From assembly GCA_018700255.1 (NCBI GenBank), contig JABISU010000122.1:1-8684 (forward strand): 8,684 nt of DNA. The letters run 5' to 3'. This document shows positions 1 through 7,300 of the stretch, in pieces. Origin of the DNA: Flavobacteriales bacterium (GTDB lineage Bacteria; Bacteroidota; Bacteroidia; Flavobacteriales; UA16). The translations under genes were made by a program, and so were the position numbers. Below the pieces are notes generated by a model. It had not been told where the DNA came from. It was given only the letters and a program-made list of their open reading frames with translations, and did not search any database. Within the stretch, counting starts at the first letter, position 1. Every line of letters starts with the position of its first letter.

Positions 1-2329
1 AAAGAACCATCGTCACCTTAAAGGCAAGCCCCTTAGCTTTATGAACAGTCATAATATTGACAGCATCCGAAGTAGATGTGGTAATAACACTTCTTTCTTT
101 CCCTTTAGCATCCCACAGTCGTAAAAATCCGTGAAGGCCGCTCTCTTCAGAACCAGAAACTTCTCTCGCTAGCTCTATAACACCTTCTGCATAGGCTGGA
201 TAATTAGATGTAATACTCATCTGCTTACAAACATGCCCTAAAAATGCCACTAAAGGTTCTGACGATTTCTCTATTGCCTTTAAATTAGGAAAAATCTCAC
301 GCAACATACCTTGAGTATCAAAATTACCAATTGAAGTCTTGTGTCCATTACCTATGCTAGATTCGACTTGCTTTATTATCACATATTTTTCTAAAAAATA
401 TGCCTCATCCACAGCTTTCTGTGGGTTATTATTTTCATTATTCGAAAGAGCGGCCACACACTGTAAAATAGTCGTACCTAACCTATTGTCTTTAGGACTC
501 AAAAGCCACCTTACCAATGCAACAACTGCCAATGGCCCTGGATGTCTTCCCAAATGTAGAGACTCCTCGGTCATAGGTTTAAATTCTGTTTTCAGAAGTT
601 CTTGAGCAATCATAGCGCCTTCACGGTTCGTCCTGACAAGAATCGTAATATCTCCTGGTTTAAAGCCCTGACTTACATAATCCCTTAGCCTTCTGATAAT
701 AACCTCAATATGCTTATTTCTCCTCTCTTTAACCGTAGATTCAATAACCAGTTCCAAATTTACAGCTCCAGGAAACACCTTTACTGGATTTTGTTGTTGC
801 TCAGCATACACCTCCTTTAACTTATCGGGCAAATGATTGGATAATTCATTAAACAATCTGTTATTCCAATTAACAATTTCAAAACCCGACCTGTAATTAT
901 CCCTTAAATCCTTTTCATGATGAAAATAGTGATTAGATAAGGACGTTTGAGCATCTTCTAAGGCCATTCCTAAATCCTTACCTTGTAAAATAGGGAGATC
1001 CATGAGTTGTTTGTAATCTCCATTCCTCCATCTATATATAGCCTGCTTACTATCCCCTACCACAAGTGTTTTCTTATTTGAACCCACAGCGTGATCGTAA
1101 AGAACAACGAGATTTTGCCACTGTGTAATTGACGTGTCTTGGAACTCGTCCATAAATATATGGGCATATCTATTGCCGAGTCTTTCATATATAAATGGGG
1201 CTGGGTTGTTACGCACAATTTGAGCAATCATATTGTGCATAGAATCAAAAGTCCTAATGTTGTTTTCTGTTTGGACATTTAAAATTTCTTTATGGAGCTC
1301 TGAAAGTGTCCCCATTAAATCCAAGCGCTTCCCCAATTTTTTTGCCAGAAGATACCTTTTGCCATTATCCGTCTCAGGCAACATCTCTATAGCAGCAAGA
1401 AAAACTGGCATTAAATAATCTCCTAATTCTTGTGCCTTTAACACCAAATCATTCGGAGAATTTTTCCTAATCATCGACTCAGGATTAGTTAGATGCTCAC
1501 GAATTGTCACTTTCAGCTCTTTTATTCTACCTGAGGTAAAGCTTCTTAGACTTTTAGGAACTCTACCTGCTGAAAAATCTGAATCTTCCATAGAAAGCTC
1601 ATCTATTTTAACTAGAGCAGCCATAGATTTTTCTTTCAATAAATTCTCTGCCATGGAGGTGGTTTTCTTTAACTCTTTTGAAATTTCTTTAAATTTCTCA
1701 GGAGAAATATCCTTGAAAGAATCTACTACCTTTCTCATGGTTTCTTTAACAGCAGCAATACCTAATTCATTGAGAGGCCTTCTCACCCGGTAATCCTTAT
1801 CTTCTTCAATCTGTAGATTAGCGAAGCCCTCTAAAAGCTCAGTTATAGCCTCATTCCCTTTGACTCCTACCCTTTCTAAAAGCCTAGTCACCGCATCATC
1901 AATTACTTGGTCTGAATTTAACTCTATCCTGAAATCCTGTTCTAGGGCTAAATCTCTAGCGAAAGTTCTCACCAAACGATTGACAAAACTATCAATAGTC
2001 ATAACAGAAATATCACTATATCTGTGAAGCATCTCTCTGTGAAGAGACTTTGCTCTTGCAATCAGTACTTCCTCGCTAAGTTTTAAATTCTTTTTAAGTT
2101 CCGACAACTTATCCCCCCCGCCATCGGCAAGATGCTTTAGATCTTCTAAAATCCTTTCCTTCATTTCAGCAGCTGCCTTATTCGTGAAAGTGAGCGCAAG
2201 AATCTTTCCAAATGCCCTTTTGTCGTCATCACATAAAGCACATTCTAAATATCTTAAAACAAGGCGATAGGTTTTTCCCGATCCGGCTGAAGCCCTAACT
2301 ACTTCAAACCTCTTATATGATGATTCCAT
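1..2329 (-). CDS. UvrD/RecB/AddA-type superfamily 1 DNA helicase, N-terminal 776 codons (3' end outside window)
   Basis: This is an ATP-dependent DNA translocase of superfamily 1A, likely the helicase-nuclease subunit of a RecBCD/AddAB-like double-strand-break repair complex. Visible motifs in order are Walker A ASAGSGKT (residues 13-20), motif Ia LTFTNKAAAEMK (46-57), TIDSF (111-115), Walker B MDEFQDTS (393-400), motif III VVGDSKQAIYRWRNGD (423-438), motif IV NYRSGFEIV (478-486) and, just before the edge, motif V/VI-type MTVHKAKGLAF (760-770). The long inserts between motifs fit RecB/AddA-like proteins better than compact UvrD or PcrA. Bacteroidota homologues usually have about 1,050 residues and end in a PD-(D/E)XK nuclease domain. 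That part, and motif VI, would lie left of base 1, so the nuclease is inferred. The start at 2329 is the only ATG close before Walker A. No good promoter was seen. The gene is divergent from the mbnP-like gene. Which of AddA, RecB or a stand-alone helicase it is remains open. Confidence 0.93.
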   Translation of the reverse strand, partial: MESSYKRFEVVRASAGSGKTYRLVLRYLECALCDDDKRAFGKILALTFTNKAAAEMKERILEDLKHLADGGGDKLSELKKNLKLSEEVLIARAKSLHREMLHRYSDISVMTIDSFVNRLVRTFARDLALEQDFRIELNSDQVIDDAVTRLLERVGVKGNEAITELLEGFANLQIEEDKDYRVRRPLNELGIAAVKETMRKVVDSFKDISPEKFKEISKELKKTTSMAENLLKEKSMAALVKIDELSMEDSDFSAGRVPKSLRSFTSGRIKELKVTIREHLTNPESMIRKNSPNDLVLKAQELGDYLMPVFLAAIEMLPETDNGKRYLLAKKLGKRLDLMGTLSELHKEILNVQTENNIRTFDSMHNMIAQIVRNNPAPFIYERLGNRYAHIFMDEFQDTSITQWQNLVVLYDHAVGSNKKTLVVGDSKQAIYRWRNGDYKQLMDLPILQGKDLGMALEDAQTSLSNHYFHHEKDLRDNYRSGFEIVNWNNRLFNELSNHLPDKLKEVYAEQQQNPVKVFPGAVNLELVIESTVKERRNKHIEVIIRRLRDYVSQGFKPGDITILVRTNREGAMIAQELLKTEFKPMTEESLHLGRHPGPLAVVALVRWLLSPKDNRLGTTILQCVAALSNNENNNPQKAVDEAYFLEKYVIIKQVESSIGNGHKTSIGNFDTQGMLREIFPNLKAIEKSSEPLVAFLGHVCKQMSITSNYPAYAEGVIELAREVSGSEESGLHGFLRLWDAKGKERSVITTSTSDAVNIMTVHKAKGLAFKVTMVL

Positions 2330-2371
2330 TTTCAGTCCTATAAATTACAACTATTTCTGAGATAAATCACA

Positions 2372-2400
2372 TTGATTAGTGCAACTATTTTTTACATTTG
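2372..2400 (+). promoter_or_regulatory. Bacteroidota-type promoter for the mbnP-mbnH-like operon
   Basis: TTG at 2372-2374 and TACATTTG at 2393-2400 match the Bacteroidota primary sigma consensus (TTG, about 17-23 nt, TAnnTTTG), with an 18-nt gap. Transcription would start near 2404-2408, so the leader before the ATG at 2409 would be only a few bases, or about ten bases to the in-frame ATG at 2415. The site lies in the 79-nt gap between the divergent helicase gene and this operon. Short AT-rich boxes can arise by chance, so the call is moderate. Confidence 0.5.
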
Positions 2401-2408
2401 GTAGTTAT

Positions 2409-3182
2409 ATGAATATGACTAGATTTACAAATAGAGTACTCGGAATATTAACTGTTTTCGCCGTACTCCTTTCTTCAGGTTGTCGAGAAAATAATGAAAG
2501 TGGGATACTCAACCTCAACACGACCCTTTCTTGGCACGATGTAGAATTATCTATCGGTGATACCGTTTATGACTACATGAATAGACCCGTAAGGCCAGAA
2601 AAACTGTATTGTTACATCAGCAATATTTCGTTGCGAAGTGACGAAGGAGAATGGGTCAACTCATCTTCTATATCTAGACTAGACTTTATTCCATTTTCCG
2701 CAAATGCAATTGGAGAGTTTAGCTCAAAAAAATTACGTTGTTCTGATACGTTTAACGCAATTAAGTTTAACGTTGGAGTTCCTTCTGAATTAAATCAAGG
2801 CGTTGATCCCACATCCTACCCTAACAACCATCCATTAAGCGTCTTAGGGTCGGCGGGCATGCGCTGGGACATGAACAATAGTTACTTTTTTGTAAAGTTT
2901 GAGGGTAAGTTGGCCGTGGAAAATGGGGGGTTAATTGAGATTCCTTTCGCCTTACATCCTGCCACAGATCCTCTTTACAGAACTGTAGTAATAGAGACGA
3001 ATGAGTTTTCTTTTCACACTAATGATGACTTAGAATTCCAATTAGATTTAGATATTGGACTCGCGCTAGAAGGAACTGCCGGGGATATAGATTTAAGTCA
3101 AGTGGGGCACTCTATGGGTGAGGTACCTAACGCAATCCTGTTTATGGACAATCTGACAACATCATGGACTTTAATAGAATAA
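2409..3182 (+). CDS. MbnP-family (CorA/MopE-related) envelope lipoprotein, probable copper-binding partner of the next gene
   Basis: The protein has 257 residues. A signal peptide with hydrophobic core LGILTVFAVLL (11-21) ends in lipobox LSSGC, so Cys25 is the predicted lipidated residue and the protein is anchored in the envelope. The body has the MbnP pattern: an early beta strand with Trp42-His43, YISNISL (69-75, usually YYISN.L), HPLSVLGSAGMRW (141-153) followed by SYFFVKFEGK (158-167), PFALHPATDP (179-188, family F.H.G-like, His183) and a late VGHSMGE (232-238). In characterised MbnP proteins a Trp is turned into kynurenine by MbnH and helps bind copper. Trp153 is the candidate here, with His43, His183 and His234 as possible ligands. 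That assignment is inferred. Cys68 and Cys111 may form a disulfide. An in-frame GTG at 2379 would add ten residues, but the -7 box would lie inside it, so ATG 2409 is preferred. The next gene starts 4 nt after the stop. Confidence 0.85.
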   Translation: MNMTRFTNRVLGILTVFAVLLSSGCRENNESGILNLNTTLSWHDVELSIGDTVYDYMNRPVRPEKLYCYISNISLRSDEGEWVNSSSISRLDFIPFSANAIGEFSSKKLRCSDTFNAIKFNVGVPSELNQGVDPTSYPNNHPLSVLGSAGMRWDMNNSYFFVKFEGKLAVENGGLIEIPFALHPATDPLYRTVVIETNEFSFHTNDDLEFQLDLDIGLALEGTAGDIDLSQVGHSMGEVPNAILFMDNLTTSWTLIE

Positions 3183-3186
3183 CACT

Positions 3187-4296
3187 ATGAATTCAGATAG
3201 ACTGTCTCGTATCACAGTCAGTGGGTTCTTGATTTTCATAGCCGTTTCCTCAGGATGTGATTGTGGAAATAACCCGGCTTGGGAACCCACGTCATATACG
3301 ATCGACATTCCCGCCTTTTTCCCTCCAATGGATATTCCTGCAGACAATGCAATGACAGAAGAAGGAATTAAATTAGGTAGATTGCTGTTTTGGGAAAAAT
3401 CCCTGTCGCTAGATCACTCTATATCTTGTGGTAGTTGTCATGCTCCTACCTCTAATTTTTCTGATCCTAACCAATTCAGTTCAGGTGTAAATGGCACTTT
3501 AGGAGGTCGAAACGCAAGTGTAATTGTTAACCTAGGCTGGTCGTCGTCATTCTTCTGGGATGGTAGAGCTATGACTTTAGAAGATCAAATCCGCGGTCCT
3601 GTCGAGCACCCCCTTGAAATGAATGTTACTTGGGAAGTTGTGGTGGAAAGGTTAATGAATGATGATTTTGGTGAACTTGACTATCCACAATTGTTTTTTG
3701 ACGCTTTTGGCACAGAAATAATTACCGAAGATTTATCAGTAAAAGCTATAGCTCAATTTATAAGAACTATGATTAGCGCGAATAGCAAGTTTGATAAATG
3801 GAGACGTGGTGAAACGGATTTAAGTGATTTAGAATACTTCGGATATCAACTGTTCCTCAAAGAAGGGGGAGATCCAGAGGTAAACCCAGGGGGAGAGTTC
3901 GGGGCTGATTGTTTTCACTGCCATGGAGAAGCGGGTCTTCAATTTTCAGATTACCTTTTTCACAATAATGGTTTAGACCCATCGTTTGAGGCTGACCCTG
4001 GAAGGGTTAACGTAACTGGTTTTGTGTTAGATTCTGGACTTTTTAAAACCCCAACGCTAAGAAATGTTGCTTTAAGCGCACCATATATGCATGATGGAAG
4101 GTTTAATTCTCTCGAAGAGGTTGTAGAACACTACAATAGTGGTGGTGTTAGCTCATCCACTATTGATACCTTTATGAAATACACAACTGGTGGATTAGAA
4201 CTGGCCCCTCAACAAAAAGAAGCTCTTATTGCATTCTTGAATACACTTACCGACACCACATTTATTCAAAACCCCGATTTCAGCAATCCACACTAA
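3187..4296 (+). CDS. MauG/MbnH-type di-heme c-type cytochrome (cytochrome c peroxidase superfamily), lipoprotein
   Basis: The product has 369 residues. An N-terminal hydrophobic stretch (12-20) leads to SSGC, so Cys24 is the likely lipid anchor; Cys26 follows close by. Two heme-c sites are visible: CGSCH (81-85) and CFHCH (242-246). FFWDGR (122-127) carries the inter-heme Trp124. Gln134, Pro138 and Glu144 lie +10, +14 and +20 from it, the same spacing as Trp93, Gln103, Pro107 and Glu113 of MauG. The C-terminal half has DPGR (270-273), FKTPTLRNVALSAPYMHDGRF (286-306) and EHYNSGG (314-320). Tyr316 falls where bacterial peroxidases use Met and MauG uses a Tyr heme ligand, which points to protein oxidation rather than plain peroxide removal. 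The 4-nt gap after the MbnP-like gene makes that protein the likely substrate: Trp to kynurenine, using peroxide or oxygen at a bis-Fe(IV)-type centre. The family call is firm; the substrate is inferred. There is no Shine-Dalgarno. Confidence 0.93.
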   Translation: MNSDRLSRITVSGFLIFIAVSSGCDCGNNPAWEPTSYTIDIPAFFPPMDIPADNAMTEEGIKLGRLLFWEKSLSLDHSISCGSCHAPTSNFSDPNQFSSGVNGTLGGRNASVIVNLGWSSSFFWDGRAMTLEDQIRGPVEHPLEMNVTWEVVVERLMNDDFGELDYPQLFFDAFGTEIITEDLSVKAIAQFIRTMISANSKFDKWRRGETDLSDLEYFGYQLFLKEGGDPEVNPGGEFGADCFHCHGEAGLQFSDYLFHNNGLDPSFEADPGRVNVTGFVLDSGLFKTPTLRNVALSAPYMHDGRFNSLEEVVEHYNSGGVSSSTIDTFMKYTTGGLELAPQQKEALIAFLNTLTDTTFIQNPDFSNPH

Positions 4297-4308
4297 ACTG
4301 TTCTAACC

Positions 4309-4316
4309 TACATTTG
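4309..4316 (+). promoter_or_regulatory. Candidate -7 element (TACATTTG) upstream of the PKD-repeat gene
   Basis: This octamer fits TAnnTTTG and is identical to the -7 box proposed before the mbnP-like gene. It lies in the 68-nt spacer between the di-heme cytochrome stop (4296) and the ATG at 4365, and would give a leader of about 40 nt. No convincing TTG is found 17-23 nt upstream, where the sequence is the end of the cytochrome gene, so the promoter is weak or may be a chance match. No terminator hairpin was seen in the spacer, so read-through from the upstream operon is possible. Confidence 0.35.
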
Positions 4317-4364
4317 TTTTTTATAAAACGTAACCTATAGTCAGTTAGACTCGTAATAAAGGGC

Positions 4365-7300
4365 ATGTATAGTTATAATATATTTAGTCTCTCGACCCTG
4401 GCTATGTTGTTAACGTTCACGCTAACACTAGTAGGAACAAATATTAACGCTCAATGTTACGACCTAATAGGTTCCGATGGTGTGGCAACTTCCACTCCAG
4501 TTTGGTACAGCTGTGATACAGGAGAATTCACTCTGAACATTTCAACTTCAGATCTTTGGGCAGAAAGCTTAACGGTAGATTGGGGTGATGGATCCGAATC
4601 TGAATCGTTTGCATTTTGGTCACCTGTTGAGGAATTTTCTCATACTTACCCAGAAGATGACGCAGAGTATTCAATTGTATTTACAAGTATTGAAGGCTGT
4701 TCTATTACTGGAGAGTTTATCAAACGTGCCCCTCTGTCTACTATTCTAACTGGTCCAGAGCACGTATGTCAAGGATTCCCTGCGACATTAACACATAATG
4801 ATACTGAGGCTGATAGCTACTTATGGAACTTTAATGGAGGCCAAGGAACTTGGTATCCAGGTAATGAGCCTAATTTAAATTTAACATTTAACGACCCGGG
4901 TACTTATGAAGTATACGGAATAGTATCTTTGGAGGGTTTACCCTCATCTTGTAGCGATACAGCTAGGTTTGACATATCTGTAACACCGATCCCAGAAGCA
5001 ATTATTTCATTGTCTGAAGATGAAGGTTGTGGAACTCTTATTATCGAAGTTGAGGAGTTAAGTGGTGATGGTGTTGAATACGAATGGACGTTTAACACAC
5101 CTCCTTTCTCGTACTCAGGTTCAACAACTCCAGAGATTATTTTCGAAAATCCAGGGATGTATGTGATTCAGTTAGAAGTAACTGGCGAACTAGGTTGCGT
5201 AAATAATGATACTGAAGTTGTAACTGTTTTTGATAGTCCAAACGTGGAGTTTTCTGTAGACAGTGTCTGCGAAGGAAATATTAGTTCTTTCACGAACTTA
5301 TCAACCATGTCTGAAACTCCAATTGATTTAACATGGTCTTTCGGAGATGGTGAGATTTCTAACGAACAAAACCCACAACACACCTACTCATCACCGGGGG
5401 AATATGAAGTTTCCTTAGAAATAAGTAATACTCACTGTACTAACTCTATTTCACATACAGCTTTTGTTGATGTAACACCCGTAATATCAGCTTCTTCAGA
5501 CATCACATCTGGTTGCTCACCATTAACGGTCAATTTTGAAGCCACCAATGATGAAAATTCTACAATAACTTGGGACTTCGGAGACAATCAAAGTTCTAAC
5601 AACTCAAATGAGGAGCACACTTACATAAACGAAAATATTGACGCTTATGGAACTACTTTTATCATATCCGCTACAGCAACAAGCTTATCAGGTTGTGTTG
5701 CAATAGACACTCTAGAAGTAACCGCGTTGAAAAGTGCTATTGCATCTATTACCTCATCAGGTAATGGATGTGCTCCTTTGAGCACAACGTTTACGAACAA
5801 CTCTGAAAACGCCACTAATTATTCTTGGGATTTTTCTGACGGAAATATTAGTAGTGACTTTGAACCTCTTCACACCTTTGAAAACACGTCTGACGATCTC
5901 ACATCATACCCCGTTGAGCTTATAGCAATAGCTGAAAATGGATGTAATGACAGCATAACGGTCGTCATTAGTGCTTTCCCTGAATTAATCATTGACATTT
6001 CACTTTCTCAGAATGAAGGATGTTCTCCTTTTTTAGTTCAAACTCCATTCATTGAAAACGCTCCCCAAATTACCTGGAGCTTTGGTGACGATTCTAACGA
6101 TTCTTATACCCAAATGGTTTCTCACGTTTATACAAACGAAAGCAACAACACACAGACTTTCACTCTTAGCGCTGTAGGCGTATCTGAATACGGATGTGTT
6201 GGTGAGTATTCGTCATTAATTAATGTCAATCCTCAGCCAATTGCTCAGTTTATGACAGACATTTCTGAAGGGTGTTCTCCCTTTGTTGTAACTATTCTTG
6301 ATAACAGCACACAGGCAGATCTATACTGGAGTTATGGTGATGGTGTTAACGGCTTTGGGTTTAATGGTGAAATGCATCAGTATAGTTTTCAGAATCTTGG
6401 AGAAGAAACAATCACACAAGAAATAAGCTTAACAGCTATCGGAGACGGTGGATGTGTTGACACGCAAAGCATAGAGATCGATATTTTCCCTGAAGTAATC
6501 TCTCAATTTAGTGCAACACCGTCGTCTTGCTCTCCTTTTATCGCTACTTTCATAAATGAAAGTTCTGAAAACCAGACTTACAGCTGGGAGTTTGGTGATG
6601 GAGTAATCAGTGAAGACGAAAACCCAACACATATCTTCAATAACCCTAGCTCAATTGATGATGCTTATTATAATGTAACTCTTACAGTAACATCTGAAAT
6701 GGGTTGTAGTAATGTCTCTACAGAAATAATCTCAGCTCTTGCAACTCCTGCAGCTAATATTTCCCTCTCTCAATCAGCAGGTTGCGGAAGTTTTTATTCT
6801 ATCGCTGAAGCACAGGGTGGGGAAGGCTATGATTACCAGTGGACATTTAGCATGGATCCATACACACATAGTGGAATCACAACACCAGAGCTTTTATTCA
6901 ACAACCCTGGAACTTACGAGATACAACTCGAAGTTACTGCTGCAAATGGCTGTACGTACGAGAACTCTGAGTCGGTTAACGTTTATGAAATTCCCACTGT
7001 AAACTTTTCTGTAGAAGATGTATGTCAAGGCACTCCGAGTGAGTTTACAGATTTAACAACAATAAATGCAGAAGATGAGATTGTAGAATGGATTTGGAAT
7101 TTTGGAAATGGTGAAGTTTCTAACGAGCAAAGCCCTAATTATATCTATAATACTGCTGGATTATTTAACGTTGAACTCGAAATTATTACGAATTTATGTA
7201 GCGCAGTTTTTAACTCTACTACCTACGTTGAGGAAATTCCTTCATTGATTGCATCTTCTGACATTACAGGCGGCTGCTCTCCAGTAATCATTAATTTTGA

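Noticed and set aside
339..1418. Short plus-strand open frames at 339-605 and 1233-1418
   Set aside because: They lie antisense to the helicase gene, whose frame carries all the superfamily 1 motifs. Their proteins show no recognisable pattern.
2379..2408. GTG start adding ten residues to the MbnP-like protein
   Set aside because: It would place the -7 promoter box inside the gene and put extra hydrophobic residues before an already complete lipoprotein signal peptide that begins at ATG 2409.
3187..4296. Plain CcpA-type cytochrome c peroxidase for the di-heme protein
   Set aside because: A Tyr (316) stands where CcpA has its Met ligand, and the partner gene is MbnP-like, so a MauG/MbnH role is favoured. 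Peroxidase activity cannot be fully excluded.
4297..4364. Terminator between the di-heme cytochrome and PKD genes
   Set aside because: A T-run (4317-4322) follows the stop, but I found no GC-rich hairpin before it.
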